From Planctomycetaceae bacterium (lineage in GTDB: Bacteria > Planctomycetota > Planctomycetia > Pirellulales > Pirellulaceae): DNA of 32,114 nt. Below the pieces are notes generated by a model. That model saw only the letters and a program-made list of their open reading frames with translations. It did not search any database and was not told the DNA's origin. Shown piece by piece: positions 6,833 through 15,946 of this stretch; position 1 is the stretch's first letter, and every line of letters starts with the position of its first letter. A program made the position numbers and the translations under genes. Where the stretch lies: assembly GCA_007124535.1 (NCBI GenBank), contig SLEY01000453.1, forward strand, positions 1 to 32,114, read 5' to 3'.

Positions 6833-8275
6833 ATGGAACCTGCATTCTGGTCCTTTGGCGTAATCCTCCTTCTGATCACGCTCGCAGGCGTCGCTTCCTT
6901 TCTGCGACGTCGGCGCAGCACGGGCGACTATCTGGTCGCCAGCCGCGCCGTCCCTCCCTGGCTCTCGGCGCTGTCCGCCGTCGCCACCAACAACAGCGGC
7001 TTCATGTTCATCGGCATGATCGCCTACTCTTACCGGGTCGGCATTGAGTCCCTCTGGATGGCCATCGCCTGGATCCTCGGCGACCTGACGGCCTGGCTGT
7101 TCGTGCATCCTCGGGTGCGCGAGCAATCGGGCGACCTGCGGGCAAAAACCCTCTCCGGACTGATCGGCCATCATGGGGGCGAAGAAGATCGTGTCCTGAT
7201 CGCCACCTGTGGGGTCATCACTTTCGTCTTCCTGGGTGTTTATGCGGCCGGGCAGTTCAAGGCGGGCAGCCTGGCTCTGCATGCGCTGTTCGGATGGGAC
7301 ATGTGGGTGGGGATCACGATCGGGATGATCGTGGTGGTGCTGTACGCTTTTGCCGGCGGGATCCGGGCGAGCATCTGGACGGATGCCGCCCAGAGTTTCG
7401 TCATGATCGGCACCATGCTGATGATCCTGGCGGCATCCTGGCTGAGACTGGGGGGGCCGACGGCGCTTCTGGACAACCTGCGCGAGCAGGATCCGGCCTT
7501 GGTTTCGTGGACGCCCGAGCAGCTCGAGTTCGGGATGGGATTTTATTTTCTGGGGCTGATGTTCGGTGGTTTTGGCGCCGTCGGCCAGCCGCAGATCATG
7601 GTGCGTTACATGGCGATCGAATCCCGGACCGCGATCACTCGGGCTCGACTGTGGTACTTTGTCTATTTCGTGCCCTTCTTTCTCGCCTCGGTGGGCGTCG
7701 GGCTCTGCAGCCGGGCCCTGCTGCCGGGATTGGCCGACATGGCGGTGGCTGGAGGGGTGGTGGAGCCCACGGAATTGGCCCTGCCATTGATGACGCGGGA
7801 GTTGCTGCCGCCTTTTGTCGTCGGCATCTCGCTGGCCGGTCTGTTCGCGGCCACGATGTCCACCGCGGATTCCCAGGTGATCGTCTGCTCCGGGGCGGTG
7901 ACCCAGGACATCCAGCCGCGCTGGCAGCGCTCCTATGGTGCGTCTCGCGGGGCGACGATCGCGGTGGCCGCCCTGGCACTGGCCGTCGCCCTCTACGCGC
8001 CCGAAGGCGTCTTCGGCTTGGTTCTGATCGCCTGGTCCGCCCTGGCCGCCAGCCTCGGTTCGGTGCTGCTGCTCCGGATCTTTCATCTGCCATTTTCCAC
8101 CCCGACCGCCGTGGTGATGATGGGGGTCGGGTTCAGCACCGTCGTCGCCTGGCACTATGCCGGCTACGACGACGACCTTTTCAAGCTGCTGCCCGGACTG
8201 ACGGCCGCGCTGTTCATCTATGCGGCCGCCCGCTCAGGGACCGTCCTGCGCAACGCCGTCAGGCGGAAGCGATAA
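6833..8275 (+). CDS. Sodium/solute symporter (SSS family)
   Basis: A 480-aa integral membrane protein with about 13 hydrophobic helices, of the PutP/PanF sodium-solute symporter family. Family features are the early STGDYLVASRAVPPWLSALS block, the NNSGFMFIGM helix, the FAGGIRASIWTDAAQS segment near residues 180-200, GAVGQPQIMVRYMA, and AGLFAATMSTADSQVIVCSG near residue 345, which carries residues equivalent to the sodium-binding helix. It sits in the inner membrane and would couple sodium entry to uptake of a small organic solute. The substrate cannot be told from sequence, though similarity to the proline-permease branch is suggested. The start is the ATG at 6833; the upstream GGGG is a weak ribosome site. 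It stands alone, facing the exporter operon. Confidence 0.88.
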   Translation: MEPAFWSFGVILLLITLAGVASFLRRRRSTGDYLVASRAVPPWLSALSAVATNNSGFMFIGMIAYSYRVGIESLWMAIAWILGDLTAWLFVHPRVREQSGDLRAKTLSGLIGHHGGEEDRVLIATCGVITFVFLGVYAAGQFKAGSLALHALFGWDMWVGITIGMIVVVLYAFAGGIRASIWTDAAQSFVMIGTMLMILAASWLRLGGPTALLDNLREQDPALVSWTPEQLEFGMGFYFLGLMFGGFGAVGQPQIMVRYMAIESRTAITRARLWYFVYFVPFFLASVGVGLCSRALLPGLADMAVAGGVVEPTELALPLMTRELLPPFVVGISLAGLFAATMSTADSQVIVCSGAVTQDIQPRWQRSYGASRGATIAVAALALAVALYAPEGVFGLVLIAWSALAASLGSVLLLRIFHLPFSTPTAVVMMGVGFSTVVAWHYAGYDDDLFKLLPGLTAALFIYAAARSGTVLRNAVRRKR

Positions 8276-8344
8276 GGACCGGGAGCCGCGTAGGATTTCA
8301 ACCCTCCAACCCCGCGGAGACCGAGCGGATCGTGGTCTTGTCTC

Positions 8345-8377
8345 ACAAGAGAAAAGAGCGTCAAGTTATTTTGACGC
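8345..8377 (-). terminator. Intrinsic terminator of the exporter operon
   Basis: A perfect 7-bp inverted repeat, GCGTCAA...TTGACGC (8358-8377) with a 6-nt loop. Read on the minus strand it is followed by the T-rich tract TCTTTTCTCTT. It lies about 70 bases beyond the stop of the ATPase gene at 8446, so it fits termination of that operon. On the plus strand there is no T-run after the stem. Confidence 0.5.
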
Positions 8378-8445
8378 GGCGACGAAGCATTTCAGGGCTA
8401 CCGACAAGAAACCACATCCTAACCTGACCCGACCCAAGTCGGTCG

Positions 8446-9120
8446 TCAGTTCGGCTGGCCGACCGTACTGACCAGGGTCCCGTTTTCCATTTCCATGACG
8501 TGTTTTGCGTAGGCGGCTGCGTCGGCATGATGGGTGACCATCAGCACGGTGCCGCCGCTGTTGGCGAATTCCGCCAGGTAGGTCAGCACGATTTGGGCGT
8601 TTTCCGGGTCCAGGTTACCGGTCGGTTCATCGGCCAGCAGCAGTTGGGGCTCGTGGAACAGGGCGCGGGCCAGGGCGACGCGTTGGCGTTCGCCGGTGCT
8701 GAGCGCCGAGGGGACGTGGGTAAGGCGATCCTGCAAGTGGAACCGTTCGGTCAGGGCGCGTGCCCGTCCCGGGGGATCGGGGTGGGATTTTGCCAAGGAG
8801 GGGGCCAGGATGTTTTCCAGCACCGACAGGTAGGGCACCAGGTAGAATTCCTGGAAGACGAACCCGATATGTTCTGCCCGGAACCGGCTGCGGGCTTCGG
8901 GGGCTAGTTCGTAAGGGTCTTGCCCATCGATCCGCAGTTGTCCGGAGGTCGGTCGTTGGAGGCCGCCCAAGATCATCATCAACGTGGTCTTGCCACACCC
9001 GCTGGGCCCGCGGACGGCGAGGAATTCGCCCGGTTCCGCGGAAAACGACACGTCGCGGAGGGCGGTGACGCGTCCTGTGGGCGAAGCGAATTCCCTGGTC
9101 AAGCCGGTGGCTTCCAACAT
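8446..9120 (-). CDS. ABC exporter ATPase (LolD/MacB type)
   Basis: A 224-aa nucleotide-binding subunit. Walker A is GPSGCGKTT (38-46), the Q-loop is FVFQEFYLVP, the signature is LSTGERQRVALARAL, Walker B is LLLADEPTGNLDP, and the switch histidine is in MVTHHADAA. The signature has Thr in place of the usual second Gly (LSGGQ). The LADEPTGNLD form and the length place it with LolD, MacB and FtsE ATPases, which work with FtsX-type permeases rather than in import. Its ATG at 9118-9120 directly follows the TAG of the upstream permease gene, so translation is probably coupled. It would power the two permeases encoded upstream. The exported substrate is unknown. Confidence 0.9.
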   Translation of the reverse strand: MLEATGLTREFASPTGRVTALRDVSFSAEPGEFLAVRGPSGCGKTTLMMILGGLQRPTSGQLRIDGQDPYELAPEARSRFRAEHIGFVFQEFYLVPYLSVLENILAPSLAKSHPDPPGRARALTERFHLQDRLTHVPSALSTGERQRVALARALFHEPQLLLADEPTGNLDPENAQIVLTYLAEFANSGGTVLMVTHHADAAAYAKHVMEMENGTLVSTVGQPN

Positions 9121-10428
9121 CTACTTGGCTCCTTCTCGTAAAATCACTGCCGGGTCGGTCCGCGCGGCCAGCACGGCGGGGATCCAGGTTCCCAGCACGG
9201 ACACGGTCAAAGCGGCGGCCAGGGCCAAGATCAACCAACTGGGACGCAACACATCCCCCAGCCCCAAGCTCAATCCGATGCCGGCCTCCGCCGCTTGGCC
9301 CCAATAGAGGCCAGCGAATGCGCCCACCACGTAACCGAGCATCCCGCCGCACAATCCGATCAGAACCGCCTTGGACACGAACATGCCCAGCACGCGTCCC
9401 GAACCGACGCCGATCGCGCGCAGGATCCCATATTCTCCTCGTCGGATCCGCAGGTCGCGAAAGGAGGACAGCGACAGCCAGACGAGGGCGGTCAAAATCA
9501 GCGTCGGGCTGAGCACCCCCGCCAAGGCTTCCCGCCGGGCGTGCAACTCGTTCCGCTGGCGGCGATGGTCCTCCAGCGCCGCCTCGGCCTCCTCGCCCAC
9601 TCGAGCCCGAGTCTCAAACCGGGCCAAGACCCGCGAACCCATCTCGACCACCTGCGTGTCCTCCAGCACCCGCTGGATCTCCGTCCGCACATTGTCCAAA
9701 CCCACACCCGGACAGGACATGCATTGCAACGCCAGGATGGCATTGATCTCGCCCGGCTTCTCCAGCAACTCCTGGGCTTCATGCAAGGGGATCCAGGCGG
9801 AAACGTCGTCCTTGCTGCCCCGCTCCGGGTGGCAGCGATGCACCGTGAACTCGCGCCCCAACAACTGGAGTGTGTCACCCTCGGCCACCCCGATCGACTG
9901 ATGCAGGTGGTATCCCAACACCACCGTTCCCTCGGGCACCACCCGCCCCAGTTCCATCGTCTTCTTGGGATCCTGGTGCAGGTGCGGCACATATCCGCGC
10001 GTGCCGATCAACACGATCGAGCGCCCGTTCTGCTCCGGCCACTCGACCCGCTGCTGCAGCGTGGGCAGCAGATGCTGGACCGTCATCAATCGGGAGGCGG
10101 CCAGGCGGTCCACATAGTCTTCGGGCATCGTCTGGCTGGCATAATCCTCGGTGTACCAGTCGCGCAGATCCTGTTCGGCCGGCAAGATCAGCACGTTGAA
10201 GCTCAACTGCAGCATCGCTTTGCGCATTTCATCGCGGAGCTGGTCCAGCATGGCATCCACCTCTTCCTGGTGTGCAGCCAGCACCGCTTCGTTTTGCCGC
10301 TGATGCAGGTCCAGGGCGGTCAGCGATCCGACCAGGGCGGCCACGGCGACCGCCACCGCGAGCAGGGCCAGGAAGGAAGCGGAGCGTCGAAACGTGATTT
10401 CCTTCCAGGTCATTCGCCAGATATTCAT
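9121..10428 (-). CDS. FtsX/MacB-type ABC permease, paralogue 1
   Basis: A 435-aa membrane protein. An N-terminal helix (SFLALLAVAVAVAALVGSL) is followed by a periplasmic domain of roughly 270 residues, then three C-terminal helices typical of FtsX (LSPTLILTALVWLSLSSF, the LRIRRGEYGILRAIG coupling block, then VLGTWIPAVLAARTDPA). A GGGGAG ribosome site lies nine bases before the ATG. It is clearly related to the next gene upstream: both share FNVLILP/FNLTLLP, DWY, RVEWPEQ/RVTWPER, and GREFTVHRC/GRTFRVQQC followed by a KDDVS/RDDIS block. The two probably form a heterodimeric exporter with the ATPase. It carries a CMSC pair in the periplasmic domain that the paralogue lacks. Confidence 0.85.
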   Translation of the reverse strand: MNIWRMTWKEITFRRSASFLALLAVAVAVAALVGSLTALDLHQRQNEAVLAAHQEEVDAMLDQLRDEMRKAMLQLSFNVLILPAEQDLRDWYTEDYASQTMPEDYVDRLAASRLMTVQHLLPTLQQRVEWPEQNGRSIVLIGTRGYVPHLHQDPKKTMELGRVVPEGTVVLGYHLHQSIGVAEGDTLQLLGREFTVHRCHPERGSKDDVSAWIPLHEAQELLEKPGEINAILALQCMSCPGVGLDNVRTEIQRVLEDTQVVEMGSRVLARFETRARVGEEAEAALEDHRRQRNELHARREALAGVLSPTLILTALVWLSLSSFRDLRIRRGEYGILRAIGVGSGRVLGMFVSKAVLIGLCGGMLGYVVGAFAGLYWGQAAEAGIGLSLGLGDVLRPSWLILALAAALTVSVLGTWIPAVLAARTDPAVILREGAK

Positions 10429-10505
10429 GGCACCGTCTCCCCAAAATCGAAGCGCGGGCTCGGCTTGCCAGCCCGCGCAGTCCCCTTCGTCTCGGTCATA
10501 TCACG

Positions 10506-11810
10506 TTACCCGGATCGGAAGGCAGCCGCGGGGTCCTCGCGCGCGGCGGCCAGGGCGGCCGTGGCTGCGGCCAATCCGGACAGCAGGATCGCGACGCCCA
10601 GCACCGCCGGCAGCAAATCGGGCCGCACCGGCGCCGCCCCCGCGGGCAGGGGTGTGAGGAAGGCGGCGGCCAGCAAGCCGGCCGCGGTCCCCAAAATCCC
10701 CAAGCATACCCAGCGGCCCAAGAAAATGGCAACCAGCCGCTGGGCTCGCAGGCCACAGGCCCGCCAGACTCCGATCTCCACCCGCCGCTCGGCGACATTG
10801 TTCCAGGCCAGCCAGCCGATCCACAGCCCGCAGGAAAGCACCACCAACAGATTCACCAGTCCGGCCAGTTGGCGGCGGTAATGATTCAAATCGGCTTGGG
10901 CCGCACGCTCCTGTTCGATCCGCTGCCGTTCGGTCTGGTTCACATGGAGCGCCGCCAGCGACGCCGCGGCCGATTCCGTCGTGTGTTGGACGACTTCCGT
11001 TCCGGGAAGCACGCGCCGGACCTGCTGCCGCAGGCCGTCCGGGTCTTCCCAAGCCGCCCGCGTCCCCTGGGCCAGGATCTCGCTGACCCGACCCGGAATC
11101 TCCAATAACGCCTGGGCGTCCTTCAAGGTCATCCGCACCGAAATGTCGTCCCGGCTGCCCTCCTGAGGCAAACACTGCTGGACACGAAACGTCCGTCCCA
11201 TCAACTCGAACGCATCGCCTTCGGAATACTCCAGCACACGGTGGATCTCATGGCCCAGGACCACATGCCCCGGAGCCGGTGGCTGTACAAACCGCGTGGC
11301 TAAGGGCGCCGGTTCGTCGGCGCCCGCCACGTCGCCGATCGGCGGGGCCGAAACACCGCCACCCTCCGCCATCGGCAATTCGGCACGCCCCACCACGATC
11401 ACGGACCACTGCCTCTCCGGCCACGTCACCCGCCGCCGCAACTGACCCACCGGATTCCGCACATAAGGCAGTTCCGCCTCGCGCAATCGCTGGACATCCG
11501 CTTCCGCCCAAGTCGGCGGGGCATCGTCCTGAACGTACCAGTCCGCCGGGTCCTGACCCTCGGGCAACAGCGTCAAGTTGAATCCCAATCGGCCCAGCGA
11601 ATCCTCCACATCCGTCCGCAAATCCGTCAACCGTCGCTGCAATTGCTGCTCCTCCGCATCCAGCGCCCGAGCCGAATCCGTTTCGTAAGCTCCCAGCAGC
11701 AACGCGGTGCCGGCGATCGCGCCCACCGCCAGCATGACGGCCAATAAACCGGCCAACGAATTCCAGCGGTAGTGCAGCAACTCGCGCACCACCACGCGGT
11801 GCAAACGCAT
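10506..11810 (-). CDS. FtsX/MacB-type ABC permease, paralogue 2
   Basis: A 434-aa protein with the same layout as its downstream paralogue: one N-terminal helix (SLAGLLAVMLAVGAIAGTALL), a large periplasmic domain, and three C-terminal helices with the AERRVEIGVWRACGLRAQRL coupling block. Its ribosome site AAGGAG lies inside the last codons of the upstream gene (Lys-Lys-Glu-stop), and the ATG follows that stop after two bases. This is strong evidence for coupled translation with the secreted protein gene. The periplasmic domain has an insertion rich in Gly, Pro and Ala (about residues 148-175) relative to paralogue 1. It probably pairs with paralogue 1 as a lipid, peptide or lipoprotein exporter. 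Only the family-level role is supported. Confidence 0.85.
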   Translation of the reverse strand: MRLHRVVVRELLHYRWNSLAGLLAVMLAVGAIAGTALLLGAYETDSARALDAEEQQLQRRLTDLRTDVEDSLGRLGFNLTLLPEGQDPADWYVQDDAPPTWAEADVQRLREAELPYVRNPVGQLRRRVTWPERQWSVIVVGRAELPMAEGGGVSAPPIGDVAGADEPAPLATRFVQPPAPGHVVLGHEIHRVLEYSEGDAFELMGRTFRVQQCLPQEGSRDDISVRMTLKDAQALLEIPGRVSEILAQGTRAAWEDPDGLRQQVRRVLPGTEVVQHTTESAAASLAALHVNQTERQRIEQERAAQADLNHYRRQLAGLVNLLVVLSCGLWIGWLAWNNVAERRVEIGVWRACGLRAQRLVAIFLGRWVCLGILGTAAGLLAAAFLTPLPAGAAPVRPDLLPAVLGVAILLSGLAAATAALAAAREDPAAAFRSG

Positions 11811-11812
11811 GC

Positions 11813-13078
11813 CTACTCCTTCTTCTTGCCCAATAAGACCAGCGTCGTGCCGCCGACCAGCAGCAACAGGCCGCCCAACATCACTCCGGTGATGAGCAAC
11901 AGCGAGGTTCCCCCGCCCGCCGATTCGACCGGCCGGTCGGCCGCCGTCACCGGGGCCGCTCGAGCCACCGCCCCGTCCGCCGCCGTTTGCTCGGCATCCT
12001 CCGTTTCCAACGCTTCCTCCCCGGATTGCCCGGCTTCCCCGCTCGCCGCCAAACTCTCCTCCTGGTCCTCGTCCAGCACGGGCATCACCGACGTCAGCAT
12101 CTCCACCGACACTTCAGGAGGCGGCGGAACCCGGCCTTCCAACGCGCCGTACCAGTCGAATTCCATCATCAAATCCGTCCCGGGATTCAAATGCTTGATC
12201 TGGCAGGAACAGGGCCCCGTCAAAAATACGCAGGACTCGATGATGTTGCGGCTGTTGATGCCCTCGCCCACCAAGGCCCACAAAGCCCGCCCTTGACCGA
12301 ACACCGGAAAGACCATCGGCTGGTCGGCGTACTCGTGCAAGTCCGGCTCGGTTCCCAGCAACAGATCGATGAACCGGGCTTCGGCCAAGTTGTCACGCGC
12401 AAGGGAAATGATCGAAAAACCGACCTTGAGCGGAATGAACTCGTCATGCACATCGTGCGGCCCCAATAGCTCCGGACCGGGCCCCATCTCGTCCTCCGGG
12501 GCGTAGTCCAGTTCCTCCAGTCCCGGAATCTGCAATTCCCGCTCGGCCTCTTCCAAATGGCTCTCCAAACGCTCGCGAGCCGCCTGATCCTTCTCCGCAT
12601 CGCCACTCTCGATCAGCACCCATACGGCCGACTCACCGGTCAACAACCGGCGAATCACCTCCTGCCGGGCATTCGAATGTGCCAGTCCCTCCAGCACCTC
12701 GGCGTCCAGTTCGCCCGACCACGCGATCGGCGGCGGCGGACCCGGTAGCGGCGGATACCGCAGTACGGCCCACGGCAACTGGTCGTGATCCAGTTCAACT
12801 CCCTGGATCCGCCAATCGTCTTCCTCAATCTGAGCCACGTCCAACAGCTCGACTTCCACATTGATCGGCCGACCTTCCAGCGAGGCAAGGATCGATTGAA
12901 CCGATTCCTGTTCGTCTTCGCCGTGGAAGACCGCCAAATGGTAGGGATCGCTGGGCCAGCGTTCCAATGCGTAACGAAAGACGGGCACATTACAGGCCCA
13001 GGCGGCAGCCGACATCAGGCACCAGACGGCGGCGAAAACAACGATTCGCGTTCCCAGGCGGGGGGAGTATCGCGGCAT
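11813..13078 (-). CDS. Secreted, membrane-anchored protein of the exporter operon, function unknown
   Basis: This 421-aa protein opens with a signal peptide (VVFAAVWCLMSAAAWA) followed by CNVPVFRYALERWPSDPY, a start I associate with a planctomycete family. The body has alternating strand/helix stretches (HLAVFHGEDEQES, then VEVELLD and LPWAVLRYPPLPG). These resemble a thioredoxin-like fold with a cis-proline, but that is only a guess. A later region holds GPCSCQIKH. The C-terminus is an acidic Ala/Glu-rich linker, one membrane helix (about 391-416) and KKKE, so most of the chain is outside the cytoplasm. It is the first gene of the operon and is coupled to permease 2. It may play the part that the adaptor MacA plays for MacB, or it may recognise the substrate. 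Confidence 0.75.
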   Translation of the reverse strand: MPRYSPRLGTRIVVFAAVWCLMSAAAWACNVPVFRYALERWPSDPYHLAVFHGEDEQESVQSILASLEGRPINVEVELLDVAQIEEDDWRIQGVELDHDQLPWAVLRYPPLPGPPPPIAWSGELDAEVLEGLAHSNARQEVIRRLLTGESAVWVLIESGDAEKDQAARERLESHLEEAERELQIPGLEELDYAPEDEMGPGPELLGPHDVHDEFIPLKVGFSIISLARDNLAEARFIDLLLGTEPDLHEYADQPMVFPVFGQGRALWALVGEGINSRNIIESCVFLTGPCSCQIKHLNPGTDLMMEFDWYGALEGRVPPPPEVSVEMLTSVMPVLDEDQEESLAASGEAGQSGEEALETEDAEQTAADGAVARAAPVTAADRPVESAGGGTSLLLITGVMLGGLLLLVGGTTLVLLGKKKE

Positions 13079-13352
13079 GGCCTCGTTCCTTCAACTTGCA
13101 GGTTCGATCTGAAAAACAGGGGCCTGATTATTCAGTTCCCCCCGGCAATGGCCGATCAACCCGTCTTGAGCGGGGCGGGGAGGCACCAGCGGCGCTCGCC
13201 ACGATCAGCGATTCTAATGACTTGGTATCAGGGTGTGGGGGATTCGTCAAGTCGCGGGGCGGCACGATTTTCTGGACGGGGGTCGCAAGAAAACACCATG
13301 GTCGGTACGCGGCAGGAGCCGCATTGGTTCAAATCGACGTGGTTACGTCTCG

Positions 13353-13554
13353 GCTCGGCGCGGGTCTCTGACCCCGCCACCGCTCGGCGCGGGTCTCTGA
13401 CCCCGCCGAAACCGGAGACCTTCGGTCGGTCGGGTGGCTCGGTCAGAGACCGGCCACAGCGCTGGCCGGGTGGCTCGGTCAGAGACCGGCCACCGCGCTG
13501 GTCGGGTGGCTCGGTCAGAGACCGGCCACCGCGGGGAGACCGGCCACAGCGCTG
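13353..13554. repeat. Dispersed GGTCAGAGACC repeat module with 36-bp tandem units
   Basis: The gap 13079-13585 has no gene; 13079-13352 shows nothing recognisable apart from a likely promoter zone for the exporter operon. From 13353 there are two copies of a unit built on GCGGGTCTCTGACCCCGC (13353-13378 and 13381-13407). A short spacer follows, then three units starting at 13433, 13469 and 13505 (exact 36-bp period) built on GGCTCGGTCAGAGACCGGCC. A partial copy ends at 13554. Each unit has GGTC/GACC arms around AGA. A 29-bp stretch at 13434-13462 recurs exactly, inverted, at 26361-26389. Because 36 is a multiple of three, the array stays open in several frames and yields false small proteins. 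Confidence 0.85.
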
Positions 13555-13585
13555 CGAAACAGACGGCCTCGGCCGAAAACACCCC

Positions 13586-15946
13586 TCAGTCGTCCGACGC
13601 TTCGTCTTCGAGTACCGGGCCGTAAACTTCGATCTGCCACAGACGGGTTCGATCGTTGGGCGTGGCGGTGACCACCAGTCGCAAGCGATCCGTCGTCACG
13701 GCGGGGAACCGGGCATTCCAGTCGATCGACGTATTGTCGGCGGTGCGGGTCTCCCCGATATCGTGGTATTCATCACCATCGTGGTACTGGAACACAAAGT
13801 CGCGGGCGGGATCCTGGGTCCCCTGAGCGGTACCGTACCCCGTCACGATCCGCACGCCACCCAACTCCTGCGCCGTTTCCCATGCCAGTTCCACGGTGTG
13901 TGGCAACTCCGTGTCACTCACCCAACGCAGGCGGTTGTCATGATAGCTGATCCGGCCATCCGTGATGTTGCTGGCCGGATACCGTTCCGGATCGTAGCAT
14001 CCGGAAACGGTCAACGTGTCTGCGGTCCGTGCCAGATTCGGCCCCGCGTCCTCGACCCATTCGGGAGCTTCCGGCGGTCGGGCCGAAGCGGGCAGCGGCA
14101 GCCTGCCGACCCCCTCCGTCATCAATTCCTTCAACTCATCCAGATGGTCGGTGTACACTTGGCGAGGATCCACATCGTGCCGTTTGCACACGGAAGCCGC
14201 CATGCCGACCACTTCGCCTACCATGCCCAGGGTTCGCATCACGCGGACGGTGCCCAGGGCCACGTGCGTCACGCTGATATTTCGCCCCGCCATGAACAGG
14301 TTGTCCACATTTCGCGAGTAGAAGCAGCGATAAGGGACGGGATACGGTTGGATCCGCAGGTGATCGGCGCGGGCCCGAAACTCCTTGCCCGGAAAATGTC
14401 GCGTTTGGAAGTCGGTCGGGTAATGCAGATCGATCGTCCACGTGGTGGTGACCGCCGCGTCGGGGAACGGCCGTTGCTCGACGATGTCCTGCTGCTGAAG
14501 GATCACGTCCCCCAGCAACCGCCGCGATTCCCGTTTGCCGCCAATATAAGCGACCCACTCCAACTCGCGGTTCGCATAGGCTTCCTTGTCGGGCGCGTGG
14601 TTCTTCTGGAACGACCAGTTGCCGAACACGGCTCGCAGCCCGTGGTCGCGGATCTTCTCGAATTCCTCGATCTGATCCAGCAGGAACCCGGTTTCCCAAT
14701 TCCATTCGCCATCCGTGGCCTTTTGATACGTTTCCGCCGTGAACTGGATCGCCCAGGGGGTTTCGGGGAACTCCGTGGGATGCTCGGTCACGGTCGAATA
14801 CCACTGTACGGAAGTGCCCATGGTTTGGCGATCGGGTTCTTCCGGGGCGAGTTCCTCCCCCGTTTGTTCGCGACTCTCGCGGCCGTAACGGTAATCGGCG
14901 CCGGCCAGGTAGCCCAGATTCCCGTCGCCCGTACAGTCGGCGAACCAGCGGCCGGGGAAGCGGGTGCGGCGGCCGGTACGCACGCACTGGCCCACCACCG
15001 CGGAAATTCGGCTGCCGTCCATCTCCACGTCGTTGACCCGGGTGTTCAGGAACAGGTCCAACGTCGGTTCGTCGCGTACCAGGTCCAACTTCCGCTCGTC
15101 CTGGTATCGCTCCGGCGGTCCGGCGTTGCCCACCGCACGCGGCCCGACCTCGTTGACCAAACCGCCCAGCGCCGGGTAGGGCGGCAAGTGGATCCTGCCG
15201 TGCAGATGCACGCGGATCTCCGAACTGTTGTTCCCGCCCAGCACCGGCCGATCCTGGATCAACGCCACGGTCAACCCGAGTCGAGCGGCCGAAATGGCGG
15301 CGCACATGCCGGCCACGCCCCCACCGACCACCACCAAGTCGTAATCCTGCTCCGCATCCTCCGGCACTTCCGGAAAGTCCAGCAGTTGGCGGCGGAACCG
15401 GGCCATCGCCTCACCCTCGTTCGGCGGCGACAACTCCATGTCCGTGGTGAACAGGATCGCGTCGCACCGCCCGTTGAAGCCGGTCAGATCGCGCAGGGCA
15501 ATCGTCGTCTGCCGATCCGATTCACTGATTTCAAGGGTCCCCCCTTCCTGCCAGTGCCATTCCAGTCCCTCCGTGCCAAATTCGACCGGCAGGGCCTGCC
15601 CGTCCACCAGCACCTGGAATCGGCCCGGCGATTCGGTGGCGTTCCAGGGAGCAGCCCAATCCCGCGTTCGGACCAGCACCCGGTACGTGCCCGCCGCCGG
15701 AAAAGTGACGCGAGTCGTCGCGTCCTCCACGGGACGTCCCAGCCCGTGGGCCATCAGGAATGGAGAACCCATCTGGTCCATTACCTGGGTATCCACCACC
15801 CAGCCCCCTAAATCGTCGAAGCTCTCCGCCTCGACCAACACGGTCTGCGATTCCGCCTCGCCAAACGCCGTCGTGCATGCCAGCAACCCCAGAATTGTGC
15901 CAGCCAGAATTACTCCGTTGGCGCCACCCCTCGGCAAAAAGAACAT
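13586..15946 (-). CDS. Secreted FAD-dependent oxidoreductase (FAD_oxidored family) with carbohydrate-binding-like modules
   Basis: A 786-aa protein. The start is the ATG at 15946, preceded by AAGGAG and followed by a signal sequence; Cys24 in LLAC could also be a lipobox. The frame is open for another 128 codons upstream but without protein character. Residues about 35-170 look like a beta-sandwich binding module (VEAESFDDLGGW, FPAAGTYRVLVRTRDW, FQVLVDGQALPV). Residues about 200-610 are the flavoprotein core: YDLVVVGGGVAGMCAAISAA, LIQDRPVLGGNNSSEIRVH, WFADCTGDGNLGYLAGADYR, and NLFMAGRNISVTHVALGTVR with VMRTLGMVGEVVG near the end. Residues about 645-786 resemble a discoidin-type module (YPASNITDGRISYHDNRLRW, IEVYGPV). 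Such proteins are numerous in planctomycetes and are thought to act on polysaccharide-derived material. The substrate is unknown. Confidence 0.85.
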   Translation of the reverse strand: MFFLPRGGANGVILAGTILGLLACTTAFGEAESQTVLVEAESFDDLGGWVVDTQVMDQMGSPFLMAHGLGRPVEDATTRVTFPAAGTYRVLVRTRDWAAPWNATESPGRFQVLVDGQALPVEFGTEGLEWHWQEGGTLEISESDRQTTIALRDLTGFNGRCDAILFTTDMELSPPNEGEAMARFRRQLLDFPEVPEDAEQDYDLVVVGGGVAGMCAAISAARLGLTVALIQDRPVLGGNNSSEIRVHLHGRIHLPPYPALGGLVNEVGPRAVGNAGPPERYQDERKLDLVRDEPTLDLFLNTRVNDVEMDGSRISAVVGQCVRTGRRTRFPGRWFADCTGDGNLGYLAGADYRYGRESREQTGEELAPEEPDRQTMGTSVQWYSTVTEHPTEFPETPWAIQFTAETYQKATDGEWNWETGFLLDQIEEFEKIRDHGLRAVFGNWSFQKNHAPDKEAYANRELEWVAYIGGKRESRRLLGDVILQQQDIVEQRPFPDAAVTTTWTIDLHYPTDFQTRHFPGKEFRARADHLRIQPYPVPYRCFYSRNVDNLFMAGRNISVTHVALGTVRVMRTLGMVGEVVGMAASVCKRHDVDPRQVYTDHLDELKELMTEGVGRLPLPASARPPEAPEWVEDAGPNLARTADTLTVSGCYDPERYPASNITDGRISYHDNRLRWVSDTELPHTVELAWETAQELGGVRIVTGYGTAQGTQDPARDFVFQYHDGDEYHDIGETRTADNTSIDWNARFPAVTTDRLRLVVTATPNDRTRLWQIEVYGPVLEDEASDD

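Noticed and set aside
13433..13554. Possible CRISPR array because of the 36-bp period
   Set aside because: The 36-bp units follow each other directly with no spacers, only three and a part are present, and no cas genes are nearby.
13434..13625. Small ORFs translating as repeated ARSETGHRAG or WPVSDRATRP peptides
   Set aside because: They arise from the 36-bp repeat, which keeps frames open; the same sequence recurs inverted at 26361 in non-coding DNA.
12785..15811. Plus-strand open frame of 1008 codons opposite the FAD_oxidored and exporter-operon genes
   Set aside because: It is antisense to well-supported genes, runs straight through the repeat module, has no recognisable domain and no ribosome site. 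Long antisense frames are expected in GC-rich DNA.
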